Shown: positions 1 to 44,800 of the stretch, one piece after another
How the letters are laid out: each line of letters starts with the position of its first letter
How positions within the stretch are numbered: position 1 is the stretch's first letter
NCBI RefSeq assembly: GCF_040939455.1
Contig: NC_134111.1
Location: 55,818,501-55,882,500 of the forward strand
Reading direction: 5' to 3'
DNA: 64,000 bases
Origin: Microcebus murinus
Lineage: Eukaryota; Chordata; Mammalia; Primates; Cheirogaleidae
The notes under the pieces: model-generated
The model's input: only the letters and a program-made list of their open reading frames with translations
Databases searched by the model: none
Told to the model about the DNA's origin: nothing
Program-made: the position numbers and the translations under genes

Positions 1-3000
1 TAAGCCACAGAGCCCAGTGTTGTGGAAATTGTCACTTGCTAGGATCATTGTAAGTCAATGTGCCACTAAGTGACTGATTGGCCTCCTTGAGGAATGTGAA
101 CTCAGCATTGGTCTCTGCTGCTAGCAGGTTGAACATTCAGTAGTGGATGTGACTAGATCAGCCTCAGTATGTGCAAGCCCATCCTGCTAGGTCTATCCAC
201 AGACTCCAGTCCTGCCACAGTGGTGATTCTAGTGCCAGGTGCTATATGCCATTAACTGGGCAAGTCATGTAATCAATTTGGTTGTTCAGGGCCTTTTCCA
301 TCAAGGGTACTTTATGCTATGGGTCAAATGCAATACTCCTTGTGCTTTGTGCCCACTCTCATGTGCCCATCCACATACCTTTATCCCAAATCTTTCATCC
401 CTAGTCTTCCAGTCTGTCTCTTTCCAGGCCCCTAACCCAACGACCAAGCCAATTGCCACTGCTTGTGTGTATTCTACCCTTGGGCCACAGTCTACACAAC
501 TGGATGACACAGTGTACTGCCCAAAGCTCTGCCCTTTGGGAAGATTTCCCTTCACTGTTGCCTTTAAGGCCACCCCTGAGTGCGGCTATAGTATAGCCAT
601 CATCTATTTTCAGTTTGCCCCCATATGCCCATCCATGAGTCAAACTCATGCATTTTTCTCTTCCATCAACTGGTCATGTGGGATCAGTGATAATTGATGT
701 GAGCTAAGGGAGAGGCACTGGTGCAACACTGGTAGATGACATGGGGGCCTGGGGTACCCACCAATGTAGCATGCTGTGCCCTCTTGCTGTGTTTGTGTTA
801 GATACTAAATGTACAGAATCCAGCTCATGATGGATGGTCTTAGCTGCAAGGCCACCTGGCATCCCTTCATCAGATGCTACATCTCTAGAAGGGCCCAGTG
901 GCACATCAGGAGCTATTTGTTGAAAGGTGTTCACTTCTCTGCTACAGATGGTATGGCCTTGATCCAGAATCCCGAGTATGCACTGTGACTTTCCCACTGT
1001 GACTTGTCATACACTCCACACAGCATCTTTCCCTATCCATCTAATACAAGACGATCTCCTGGGTTGTATGGCACAAGTGGTAAAACTGCAGGCTGGACCT
1101 GCTGCAGAGCCCTTTCCTGCCCTGGGCCCCACTCGAAATTGGCAGCCTTTTACGTCATCCAGTATATGGGTCAGAGCAAGTATTCCCTGGAATGGAATAT
1201 GCTGCCTCTAGAACTCAAAGAAACCTATCATCTTTTATGCATTCTTCTTTGTGGTGAGAGATACAAAATGCAATAATTTCTTGTTTACTTTGAGAAGGCA
1301 TCCCCCCGACTATTGGACCCGCCAGGAAGCTACCACTGGAAATCCCTTGAACCTTTGTAGGGTTTATCTCTCACCCTTTGAGCATGTGTGCAAATAGTGA
1401 CATTTCAGGTCTGTGGATAACAGTGTTGACTCAAATCCTGTGTCCAACAGATATCAAAATGTTGAGCATTCTCCTTTCATCATTGTGTGGTTACCTGAGT
1501 AATAATGGCTATAGGTCCCTCTGGAGAAGGACTAAGGACTCATCATTGTGCCCATTTGTGGCACGGCATGATCCTTCCTCCTGGGGACCTTGACTCCCTC
1601 TTAATGGGTCTGAGCCCTTCTGGTTCAGGTCTGAAAATTGGGCAAGGAATAATGATATTTTTATTGGGGTGATTGCCGTTGGCCTCCTGATAATCCATCT
1701 TGATTTAAATTGTACAGATTGAGCAATATCCTTGCTGTCGATTTTGCCATGTTTTATTGACCATCTCCATATTTTTCTGGCTGGCATGCTGGACTTTCCA
1801 CTTACTGTAATTGTATTCACCTGGCTTCTGACAGCTACCAATAACATGTGTCCTCTGTTTTTCTGAGGTCCTATCATGTCTATGGCTATCAGTGGGTTCA
1901 GGTCTGTAATAGCATCTTTTACCCTTATTCCTGGCCTACAAAGGAGAAGCACCACTGAACGAACTGCTTAGTGATTTCTGGGGCCACTTTCACTAAACAT
2001 TCCTTATAGCTTTGGTAAATGGAATTTCTTCTGGATCCTCACAAAGAATGCAGTAATTTGGTGGGTTTTCCAGCTTTACATAGCATAGTCACTCTAGCAT
2101 GCCCACTTCTCCATGGCAATTCTGGAATTTCTCTCTCGATTTGTATGGGCTTTTTCCATGCTTGTAGGAGCCATCCTAACATGTTTGCAACACCACCGCA
2201 ATCCTTGCCAGAGTGTTAAATCCAATATCCTGGGAGTGTGCTCCCACACTGATAAACTCTACTTGGCTCTCACCCCACTGTGAAGCACCGTCAATATTCA
2301 GTCCTTTGCACATTCTCCCAGATGTGCTGGTGTGTATCAGCTAGGTACTACAGCTTTTTGAGGGTTTATTACCTTTTTACCTTATCAGATCTACTTGTCT
2401 CTGATTGGGTTGTGACTTAACTCTTCTCATTAGCTTAGTTGCCAAGAGAGGAAGTGGTGGCAGATTTGGAGGAATGCATATGTTGTCCTGAGGAGAGATC
2501 TCTTCACTGTCTTCAAGCAGAGAGGGCACACCAGCCTTTATTAGAGAAGGATGGGACACTTCAGTAGTCTTAAAGCATTCAGAAAACCTGAGGATTCAAG
2601 ATTTTCAGGTGGATCAGCCCAGATGGTCCCATGCCATGTATTGGGGTTCCATTTTTTCCCAACCAAGGCCCTGACCATGGCATAACAGATCTGCCTAGGT
2701 TAGGTTTTAACTTCTTTGGATTTTTGCTATTCTCATAATTAAGTGCTGGTCCTGAGCTTTCTGTCCCCACTGGCTTCAGATGATGACAGTCTCATTGTAA
2801 GCTACTGGGGAGGCCTTCTGGCTTTCACCCTTAGTTTTTAATTACCAACTGATCACTCCCATTCTTTTATCTTTATCCAAGGCATCGGTGGAGCTTAGGA
2901 TCAATTCTACCGTCCTTACCGCTTCCCTCCATTTCTTAATAGCCTGACATACAGTGGCATTCATTCCCTTCCACTGGCATGCCATCCCAGTTCACTGCTG

Positions 3001-3126
3001 GTTAACGGTATGCTAAGGGTTCTCTGTGCTCCACCTACCACCAGTGTGGGGGGTCTCATCCTGTGAAACCACATGGCAGCAGGAGAATCAGCTCCAAAAT
3101 CCCAGTGAAGTACCCACTTTCTTGTA
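1..3126 (-). mobile_element. ERVL-type endogenous retrovirus, decayed internal region
   Basis: Internal part of an old provirus running leftward from the primer-binding site at 3127-3141 and continuing off the left edge. Only broken reading frames remain on the minus strand (for example 1955-1509, 997-704, 649-401 and 573-301). The 649-401 and 573-301 frames overlap and carry RNase H-like residues (an AELWAV motif, then a Trp-rich stretch), split by a frameshift. The distance from the primer site to this RNase H-like part is about 2.5 kb, shorter than a full gag-pol order would need, so internal deletions are likely. The frame at 1955-1509 has no domain I can name safely. No intact gene survives. 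The family call rests mainly on the LTR and primer site; domain calls are tentative. Confidence 0.6.
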
Positions 3127-3141
3127 CCACTTCTGGTACCA
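3127..3141 (-). other. Retroviral primer-binding site (tRNA-Leu type)
   Basis: The minus strand reads TGGTACCAGAAGTGG, which matches the 3' end of a leucine tRNA with about one change. It lies four bases inside the LTR end, as expected for an ERVL primer-binding site. Confidence 0.6.
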
Positions 3142-3145
3142 AGTA

Positions 3146-3599
3146 TGACAGATTGGACTCCCTGGGAAACAGATGAGATTAGTGAGTAGATTTATCAGGG
3201 ATTGCCAGCCGAGGAAGGAAAGCAAGCTCCAGTGGGCTGAGAGAGAACATGGGCTATGATGCAATCTCAAAGGTGTTCTCAGCTGACCCTATGGGGAACT
3301 CTGAAGCTGGGATGGACTTTCAGATTGCCCTAATATGGGGTGAAGGAACAAGCATTTGAATGCAGGCTGCCACAGGAAGTAAATGTGACCTCGGGTAAGG
3401 TGGCTATCTTCAGTTAAGGCAATCCTGAAAAGATTTGACAACTGAGGGCCATCTGCCAGCAGACTCCCAGAGCGAAGAAACTAAGTCCTCCAGCACTGAT
3501 GGGGAGTCTGAGTGGCACATCATAGCACTCCCTGAGAGCAGGGCAGTAGCTCTTCATTAAAGATAGAGGGGCAACATTGCATTCCAAAAGGCCACTACA
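3146..3599 (-). mobile_element. ERVL/MLT2-like 5' LTR
   Basis: On the minus strand this 454-bp block starts TGTAGTGGCC and ends AATCTGTCA, so it has the TG...CA ends of an LTR. It is followed directly by the primer-binding site. Length and end sequence fit MLT2-type ERVL LTRs. The exact subfamily cannot be fixed by eye. Confidence 0.6.
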
Positions 3600-4768
3600 A
3601 TGCTGGGCACAGTAGTGCTCAATAATTCATTATATTAGTATGTTCATCATATCGTGTTGTTGCTATCTTCATCTTTTTAATTCCCGTATCGCTTACTGGC
3701 TGCGTATCATGTGCTAGAACCATTGCCATAACTATCACTATGGCATAGTTGACTGCTCAGCCTATTTGGGAAACTAACCTACCTTTAATACTTACGACCA
3801 ATTAGATGGGTTAAGAACCTTAACAGAAGGGTGAACAAAATAGTGTTAAAGAATATACCTGATGGTCCTAGAAGAATCCCTAACTCCCTAGAAAATCTGG
3901 ACAGTCTGACAGGTGATATAGGAACAGCATCTTTAAGAATGCACATTGTCACCAGAGCCAGAAGCAGGGAAAGCAGATGCTTGTCTTCTGGGCACCTTAT
4001 CCTCAGATCTCCTTTTTATCACAATACATTTGGATTGTTCACAATCAAGTGATATCCTTCCCACACTTGAACCTCATCCTCTTCTTCCATTGCCTTATGA
4101 AACCTTCCCCTAATTTACCCATGTTGAAGTCAGCATTTCACTATGCAGAAGAGTCTAATGTCATCCCTAGAGTGAGTTCACTGTGCCCTTCCTATATTCC
4201 AGAGCATTCACAAATACCCAAGATTAGTCCAATCTTAATAAGCCACAAGATCCTGTCATGCCTGTTTCTAGTCTTTAAGTTAACTCTTCAACTTCATCAA
4301 AAAAAGCACCTACATTTCCATGATCAATATACATACAACGTAGAACTATGTTAAGTGCTCTTTAGAATTTTAAATAAGTAACATGTACTGGTTTTCCTTT
4401 ATTATTTTATTCCCAAAGGATTCCAGTAAGGTATTTCTTTTCAGACAGAAAAATACTTGTTACATACGTCCTTCTGAATTAATGCTTGAGATTGGCAAAA
4501 CCTACCTTCATCAATCATAGCTTGCTTTTTCTACGAGGCTTTCCTTCAGCTCTGAACATAGGGTGGAGAGAATTTCATCTAACCCATAAAGCTAGCACTA
4601 GCTAGCAGTGACAGATGAAGACTTGAGGTGTCACAAGACATATGGAAACATCAAAGGTAAAATTAAAATTTGTCTGTGAGACTTAATATCTTTGAGTTAC
4701 TCATTGCTTTATTTGGATCATTCTTTTAACTGAGTGAACTGGAATGGTGGTTTTTTGGTAATTCTACT
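3600..4768. other. Unassigned intergenic sequence
   Basis: About 1.2 kb between the ERVL LTR and an old Alu. I see no exon, conserved frame or recognisable repeat in it. The open frame at 3977-4354 has no similarity that I recognise and looks like chance. Confidence 0.5.
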
Positions 4769-5048
4769 TTTGTCTTTCTATTTTTTGAGTCTTACTGTTG
4801 CCCCAGCTGGAGTGCAGTGGAATGATCACAGTTCACTGCAACCTCAAACTCCTGGGCTCAAGTGATCCTCCTACCTCAGCCTACTGAGTAGCTGGGACTA
4901 TAAGTGTGCACCACAATGCCTGGCTAATTTTTCTATTTCTTGTAGAGATGGGGTTTTGCTCTTGCTCAGGCTGGTCTCCAACTCTTGGCGTCAAGTGATC
5001 CTCCTGCCTCGGCCTCCCAGAATGCTAGGATTATGCCTGGCCTGTTTG
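4769..5048 (-). mobile_element. Old Alu, reverse orientation
   Basis: Reverse-oriented Alu with a poly-T start near 4781 and a GGCC end near 5042. It is flanked by a 14-bp target-site duplication TTGGTAATTCTACT (4755-4768 and 5049-5062). It lacks the lemur-type A/T-rich linker, so it is an older copy. Confidence 0.85.
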
Positions 5049-5536
5049 TTGGTAATTCTACTGATGCTTTTTCAAATACTAATTCATCTATGAATGCTTA
5101 TGTCAAAGAAAAATACAAGGTTATATATGCTTAGAGAAACAAGGAGGTGATTCATCACATCTATACTAGTAAATTTTGCTTAGGCTTTTTTTTTTTTTTT
5201 TTAGCTTTTGACTTTCAGAAGTAAACTAGAGACATATAAGTAACAGAATATTCACATTAAAATGTTATTCACAAGAATGGCTAAAAAGAATGGCCACAGT
5301 CAAGTTGGTAGCTCTTTAATAAAATTAGCAGGACTCCATTATAACAGCTCTTTATTATCTGGATTCAAATACACGGCAGACCAATCATGTTTCCTGAAAT
5401 TCAACAATCGCATTTCAAATCCTGTTAGTGCTATCCCTCAATACTCTAATTCCAAAAGGCTTTCTTTAAATTCCCTTTACAAAGCCTTGCGCAAAAAAGA
5501 GTTTAAGCACCAGTAAGAAAGACTGTTGCTAGCAGT

Positions 5537-5542
5537 TTTATT
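5537..5542 (-). terminator. PRKRA: PRKRA poly(A) signal candidate
   Basis: AATAAA on the minus strand about 310 bases past the PRKRA stop codon. A (GAT)n run lies immediately before it and a GT-containing stretch follows. It is the first good hexamer after the stop. A second AATAAA on the same strand lies at 5351-5356. Confidence 0.55.
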
Positions 5543-5566
5543 TCATCATCATCATCATCATCATCA
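5543..5566. repeat. (ATC)n / (GAT)n microsatellite
   Basis: About eight copies of ATC on the plus strand. In the PRKRA transcript this reads as (GAT)n in the 3' UTR, directly before the candidate poly(A) signal. Confidence 0.85.
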
Positions 5567-5854
5567 ACAAACATGCAGTTTCTTCCTGCGCTGTGCATGG
5601 CACTGTAAAATGCTACACTCTGCCTTGTGGTACAAAGTTTATAAATACAATATACCAATACAAAGTTGAAGCCATTAAAAAGAGCTTAATAACAACTACT
5701 AGGAGAGATAATTAAATCTGTAGTGTTGATGGAATCTACGAAGAGATTTAGAAACAACACATAAACCAAACATTATGGTAAATATTTTACTTGGGAAGGG
5801 GTGAGAGGGGAACTTTTTACGTGCTACTGAAGGGTTTTCAAAGGTGTTCCAAGT

Positions 5855-29723
<23,869 letters not shown>

Positions 29724-30200
29724 GGCGAGAAGGGACGGCTGGACGGCAGAAGGAAAAGCGCTGCGCAGCGACGACGTGGATTCCCGGGCCGGCTGGTCCC
29801 GGAGAAGAGCGTTCCTGCGCCGCCGCCTCCGATTCCCCCCTCGCGTCCCAGCTTGCGTCCCTCTCGCGAAGGGGGTGGGCGGGGCGGGGGCGGGGCCTCG
29901 GTGCCGTAGCGCCGGCCACGCCCCCTCGCGGCCGGCGCTCTGGGCCCGGGTCCTTGCACAGCCCGGCCCCTCCCGCTCCGGGCCCCGCCCCTCGCACTCC
30001 AGGCCCCGCCCCCTCATCCAGCCCTGGCTCTTCCAGTCTCCCTCCTGTGCTCCCGCCTCCGGCTCCCAGGGTTTCCAGGCCGCCCGCCCCTCCGGCCCCT
30101 GCCAGCCCGGCGGGCGCCTCAAGGGCCGCCGTTCTTTGTCCTTAGGAGGAGGCGGTTTCTTGCCCCGAGAGAAGGCTTCTCCGGGATGCGCCTAGGGTCT

Positions 30201-37571
<7,371 letters not shown>

Positions 37572-37668
37572 ATGAAAAATTCGTATATTTGCTGGTGTTT
37601 TAGATGCAGTTGTGCCGAAAACCTTCCCTGAATTATCTAGGTTTGCTTTAACTAAAAAGGGAGAAGAG

Positions 37669-37974
37669 GCTAGGGGCAGTGGCTCACGCCTATAATCCTA
37701 GCACTCTGGGAGGCTGAGGTGGGTGGGAGGATTGCTTGAGCTCAGGAGTTCAAGACCAGCCTGAGCAAGAGTGAGAGGCCGCCTCTACTAAAAATAGAAA
37801 AACGTAGCCATATGAGTGGTATGCACCTGTAGTCCCAGCTACTCAGGAGGCTGAGTCAGGAGGATTGCTTGAGCCCAGGAATTTGAGGTTGCTGTGAGCT
37901 AAGCTGACGCCACAGCACTCTAGCCCAGGCAACAGAGTGAGTCTCTGTTTCAGGGAAAAAAAAAACAAAAACAA
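37669..37974 (+). mobile_element. Alu
   Basis: Both arms, ending in A-rich sequence, starting about 100 bp past the PJVK stop. Lacks the A/T-rich linker. Confidence 0.85.
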
Positions 37975-38823
37975 AACGGAGCAGAAAAAAGAAGTTAACT
38001 TGTCTGGTTATCATATTCCCCACCTATAAAGTAGGGATGATGACAATAATGTCTATCTCATAAATTGTCATGGAGATTACCAATATTGTTTCTATCATGA
38101 AAGGTTTAAATATGAAATTTAGATGTTCTTTCATAAATTTGCCAGTCACTTTAGAATCATTTGGGGGATTTGGATTTAGTCTATTGTTTTAGATAACTTT
38201 TTAAATAAGAGGTTTTCCTAAATAATCTGTTTTTACTGAACTTTTAATTCAACATTTAAGGATAAGAATACATAAGTGGCAACTTTATGCTGCTTTAACT
38301 ATCGCCCTAGGTCTGGTAAAATGAGAAAAATGTGTTAATAATTTAATGTAATCCTAAATATTTAATTGCAGTATCAAATTAAAAGCACACTGAGCTCAGC
38401 ATGGGGTTCTGTGTACACAGTTAATAGGGTAACAGATAGTAACTAATGGGCTGCCATTCTATGATATATATATGCTTGCTAGTTTTATCTTCATAAAACT
38501 CACTACTGTCATTATAGAGTTAAGGCTGATAGGACACATCTATTTCTTCTTTGAAAATGTTTAAAACATTTAACATATTTAGTTCTGAAAGATCTTTTTC
38601 ATCTACTCTAAGACATCTGAATTTTTCATATATAAAACTTAAGCTATTAATTTACTATCTACCTTTATTAAAATAATAGCAAAAAGAATAATATGTTAAA
38701 AGTCCAGAACTCTAAATGTCAGCACTCACTGCTAGGTATATGCATATGAAGGCATAAAATAATTATGTAGATACAAAATACCTGTATACTGTATATGTAG
38801 AATGATTAAATTTATTTATTTAT
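37975..38823. other. PJVK-FKBP7 intergenic, mostly unassigned
   Basis: A possible MIR remnant near 37995-38100 (CATATTCCCCACCTATAAAG); otherwise nothing recognised. Confidence 0.35.
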
Positions 38824-39142
38824 TTTTTGAGACAGAGTCTCACTTTGTTGCCCAGGCTAGAGTGAGTGCCGTGGCGTCAGCCTGGCTCACAGCAACCTCA
38901 ATCTCCGGGGCTCAGCGATCCTACTGCCTCAGCCTCCCGAGTAGCTGGGACTACAGGCATGCGCCACCATGCCTGGCTAAATTTTTTGTATATATATTTT
39001 TAGTTGGTCAATTAATTTATTTCTATTTTTGGTAGAGACGGGGTCTCGCTCAGGCTGGTTTTGAACTCCTGACCTTGAGCAATCCGGCCCGTCTCGGCCT
39101 CCCAAAGTGCTAGGATTACAGGCGTGAGCCACCACGCCCCGA
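38824..39142 (-). mobile_element. Lemur-type Alu, reverse
   Basis: Both arms with the A/T-rich linker (TTGTATATATATTTTTAGTT). Confidence 0.88.
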
Positions 39143-39780
39143 CTAAATTTTTTTTTTAATTATGTAAATGTGAAAGTTTTAGAGTAAATATTTCTATTCA
39201 TTTAACATCATCTATAATTTTTTTAATACAAGTTTAAAAGCACTTTGCATGAAAACAATGGAACAGAAAGTATAGAATTATAAAGTTTAGATTATAGGAT
39301 AATTTCCATATATATTTTACTGTATTTTGGGGGGGCAGAGTATATTATTCAAATTAAATGAGTATACTGAACAAATAAAAAGGCTCTAGTGACTTCTTAA
39401 ATATGGATATAGAGAATGGGGTTAGTTTCCAGACCAAAATATAAAAATGTTGAATTATCAATTTAGTTTACCTCAACTGAGCAGGTTTTTCTGAGGGAAG
39501 TAAAGACTGAAAAGAGTTGATGATTAAGCAAGTGAGAAAGTGTTAGAAAATTTGAGTATAGAAATGAAAAAATACTGAGAGGAAATAAAAGTAAAGATTT
39601 CTGTTTTATGAGGTGCCAAATTCTGTGCTATATATATGTGATACCTACTAATTTGGTGGTTTTTGTGTTACCTCTGTACTTTTCAGTAATATATCTAAAG
39701 AGGTTAAAAGATGAACAATGGCTCGGAAAGAGCAAGTTTCAGAAAACAGAAAAACCTTTATTTGTTTGGAACTCACTTGT

Positions 39781-40125
<345 letters not shown>

Positions 40126-40384
40126 TGGAACTCACTTGTTTTGAACAGAACTTTTACTGCCTGTCCATACTTTCCTACATAGGCAATATGCAGAATCTTT
40201 TATGTTCCAGTAAATATGTGTGCTGTTGCTTTGGTACCAACGTGATCTTCTATAGCATCTCATAGCCAATGTTCTCAACAAGTTGGATCACATCATGATT
40301 TGACCATGACACAAAATGGCCATGGTACTGTATCCTCATTTGTAGCAAAAATAAGTTTTATACATTTATCAAAATTTGATGACA

Positions 40385-40714
<330 letters not shown>

Positions 40715-40728
40715 AAAATTTGATGACA

Positions 40729-41506
40729 TACCAGTTTGTAAGGATCATCATTAATCACAAAAATGATGTGAAATGACGTAACACAAAGAAAGAAATACCT
40801 AGAGAAAGGGAACTGGAAACTAAGAAATTCCATGGCTTCAATTTAAAACTATCAAGATAAAAATTTAGAGGTGGTATAGATACTTTATACAAGCCTACGA
40901 AAAGAGGAATGGCGCATGTATAAGATATGAAGGAGTAAAGACCCAGAGCAGTATACACTGCATGCCTGTTCTAGGATAAAATGCAAAGTCTGGTCAAATG
41001 TCTTTGGACATTCCCCACTGAAACAAATACTCAAGGCCAGAAGCTTGCACCAAAGAGTGCAGAGACTGTTGATGTTCTCTGTGGGATAGAGACATAGAAA
41101 CAATATCTTCTTGCAGGTGACAACCAATATCTTGTTGCATGTGTATGAAGACTCTTTGGTACTGTTATTTTTATATTCCACTATCCATAATGTTGTGAAA
41201 TGTACAAACAAATGAAATGCTAATTTCTGGGTCCTTACTGGATATTTTAACAATATGGGGCATTTTAACATTTAAAATATTAACTGGCTATTTACATGTT
41301 TATACATACTTATTAAGGTTAGAGTTGGGAAGAGCTTGAAGTTTTTTGACAGACCGTACATATCTTTCTATATCCTGAAGGGGGGAAATTGCCTGCTGGG
41401 ACACAGAAGTCTATTATATGGTGCTGCAATTCATGTTCACAGGATAAAACAACACGAAACACAATCATACCTTTACTGAAAATTAAATATGCAAAACAGC
41501 CTCACA
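40729..41506. other. Intergenic / FKBP7 3' region, unassigned
   Basis: No repeat recognised. Part may belong to a longer FKBP7 3' UTR. The 41271-40885 minus-strand frame has no protein features that I recognise. Confidence 0.35.
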
Positions 41507-41512
41507 TTTATT
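41507..41512 (-). terminator. FKBP7: FKBP7 poly(A) signal candidate
   Basis: First AATAAA on the minus strand after the FKBP7 stop, about 155 bases downstream. Other sites further left are possible. Confidence 0.4.
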
Positions 41513-41666
41513 ATATCAAAATTACATGTATCGAGGGGATCAAAATATCTTCTCACCAGGGAAAAATAGAAAACACAATTTGGGAAAAACTTGACTTTGT
41601 TTTATATATAAAATATAGTAAGTAGCTAAAAAAAAATAGAAATAAAACTGTAGAAATAAACGTTTG

Positions 41667-41828
41667 CTACAGTTCATCATGTTGGTATACATTGTATTCC
41701 TTGGGAGAAATGAAGCCATCACCATCGTGGTCATTCTTCTTAAAAATATCTTCTAAAACTGCCTCTTGATATGACTTGTCACGTGGCTTCTCATCCTTTT
41801 CAAATTCCCTTTTCAAGTACAGACTTAT
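41667..41828 (-). CDS. FKBP7: FKBP7 coding exon 4 and stop
   Basis: 162 nt, residues 166-218 and TAG: the second EF hand and the HDEL retention signal. The acceptor is CCTCTAG. Confidence 0.96.
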   Translation of the reverse strand: MSLYLKREFEKDEKPRDKSYQEAVLEDIFKKNDHDGDGFISPKEYNVYQHDEL

Positions 41829-44800
41829 CTAGAGGGCCAAAATAACATTTTTTAATAAAAAGTTATCAGTAAATTTCCAGTAACTTTGAGGAATGCTAAC
41901 AATAATGAAACTCATACCCAAGACTACTTATAGTTAAGCGACACAAAATTTTTAAAAGCTAATTGAAGTTATTTATTTATTTTTTTAACCTTTGAGGCAA
42001 TTTTCTGGAGAGAAACAGGTTTTCAAATTAGCTTCCCCTGAGGTTATAGATAATTAGTGGTACATAGTCAAAGATTAGCGTTTGAATTGAATTTTGTTGA
42101 AACTAAATGCTTTCCAATAATGTACACTGTTCTCATTATCAAAGGAAAATCACTCTTAAGGATTTCCATTAGTAAATAAAATTTAAATTGGCATTTTTAT
42201 AATCTCTAAAAGTAATGGTTATATAATCAATAAAACCCAACCATGGGATTTGAAATTTAAAAATTAAAAAAATTTTTCTATCCTTCTATATCACTCCCCT
42301 AAATCTACATAGCTATGACAATCTCTCTAATAATAATATCAAATAAAGAACAGACATTCTGAAGCATTCCCTGTTTCTTTATACAACAGGAAATTTCTCT
42401 ACGCAAACACACAGTGAAAGTATTATCCACTGCAGTAGCTACATGTGATTACTGAGCACTTGAAATGTGGCTAGATCAAACTGAGATATGTCATTATTAT
42501 ATAAATGTAAAATATACAATAAATTTTGAAGACAAAAATATTGATAATTTTTATATTAATTTCATGGAGTAATATTTTAGATATATGCAGTTAAGATATA
42601 TCATTAAAATTAATTTTACCCATGTCTTTTTACTTTTTAAGATGTGGCTACTAAAAAAATTAAAATTATATATGTGACTCAATTAGGTTTCCATTGGAAA
42701 GTGCTAATCTATATAACTAAAAAAAGCTATGCACAATGATCTGGAAAGAATGCTCAGGAAGGCTAGCATTTTAGAGGTGAGAGTATTTCTGAAAGCTAGA
42801 GTTGAACCCTCAGAAGTTTTCAGCAATACATATTCCACCCTCAATCCATTGTGAGTAGACTTTATTTTGGGACAATCAATGGACCTTATTGAAGGATGTA
42901 TCAACTGTTCTCAAATAAGGCTTTGGTCCTATATGAGGGAGACTTTTTTTTTCTTTAGTAATCCCACATAGGTATAAAGAATATTAAATAGCCTCAAATA
43001 TTCCTCAGATTCTAAATTATTAAATTTAACTTTTCATAACCAGTATTGCTGATGCTAAAAATCGACTCCTTTTCCAGTACACTAGACTACAGAGGTACAA
43101 AAAGGTAGTAGGTAAGAACATGACCTTAATTTTGCTAGTAATAGGTCCCACACTACTTCCGTTTTGTACTTTAATAAAATACTATATTTCTCTCTCCATC
43201 CTCCTCACTTTATTTATATTGAAGAAATAATTTGCTAAATCTTTCTGAGGATGAAGAAAGGAAGCTTCTTTTAGTTCATGTTTCAAATCTAGGCTTTGCC
43301 ATGTACTAGCTATGTGCTCTTGAATAAATTATTTAACCTCTCTGACCCTTAGTTTTGTCATCTGTAAATGGAAAGCAGTAAGTACCTATATTGTAGGATT
43401 GATGTGAGGATTGCAGTAATGATTATTGGGCATCAATAAAAGATTGCTAGTCTTTTTTAAGTGTGTGAAAATTGCTCTCATCCATCTGGTGAAATAGCTG
43501 ATCCCTGAAAGACATCTGAGGAAATTGTAGCTAAGCAAGTCACTAATTTGGATTTTCACTGCTTTTATTTCCCGAAAAGAAGTGAAGATCCTTTAATGTC
43601 TGCTGAGTAGTATTGACACTGCAGAATATGGCTCTTGGTGTGTCTGTGATAAGAAAGGGTCTGTGTGCACAGGCTGAGCCTTTGGGTTCTATCTGAATTC
43701 ACCTGCAGCTACTGAGTCTACAAAAGGTGACAAGGAGTCAACAGACAAGTACACACTGGGAACAGTTTGCCACCCTTCTAGCTGCCCTTTTAAAGGAACA
43801 GGAGATGTTCTCTTTTCCCTCTTCCATTCTTGGCCAACCAGTGTGATTCAGGGAAAAGTCCTTACTAATAGCCAGGAGGAAGAAGTGAACTTGGTAAAGA
43901 GGATTGGAGAGGGAAGGGGAAAAAAGAAACAGAGAAAAAGGCCTTACTCACCAAGTGAAATCAACCTAGTTGCCTTTTATAATACTTACTTAGGGGCAGT
44001 TATGCATTTTGAATGCTTCCAAACAAGTTAAGAGGGGAGACAACTGGGTTATTCGTTTTAAGCAAGAGTCAGTGGGACTAAGTAAGGCACTAGACTTCAA
44101 TAAACAAACAATTAGGCTTGAAACATTCATGATTTTCCCCGAAAAAGGCAGTGAGGGCCCAAGGTTAAGAATACAATAGTGAAGCCAGATTGCCCAGGTT
44201 GCAATCCTGGTTTTGCCACTTACAGCTGTGTGATTTTTGGCTAGTTCACCTGTGTGAGCATTTTTTTTCCCCATCTATAAAGTGAAGATAATGATAATAA
44301 TGTCTACCTCATAAATTGTCAAGAAGATTAGATAAATTCACATACTTAATATGCTTATAAGAAAGAATACCTGGCACTGAGAAAGTGTGAAAAAAATGTT
44401 ATCTATTATTCTTACAGTATCTTTATTAATCCCCTTAATTCATACATAAGGCTGAGATACAGAAGCTAGGAAGCTGAACTCCTGGCTCCTGTTCTTTTTT
44501 TTTGAGACTGAGTCACTCCATCACCTATCTGAATTCACCTGCAGCTACTGAGTCTACAATAGGTGACAAGGAGTCACCTGGCTAGAGTGCCAGGGTGCCT
44601 AGCTCACAGCAACCTCAAACTCCTGAGCTCAAGCGATCCTCCTGTCTCAGCCTCCAGAGTAGCTACAGGCACATGCCACTGCACCCGGCCAATTTTTCTA
44701 TTTTTTTTAGTAGAGACAGGATCTCCCTCTCACTCAGGCTGCTCTCAAACTCCGGAGTTCAAGCAATCCTCCCACTTGGGCCTCCTAGCGTTCTAAGATT

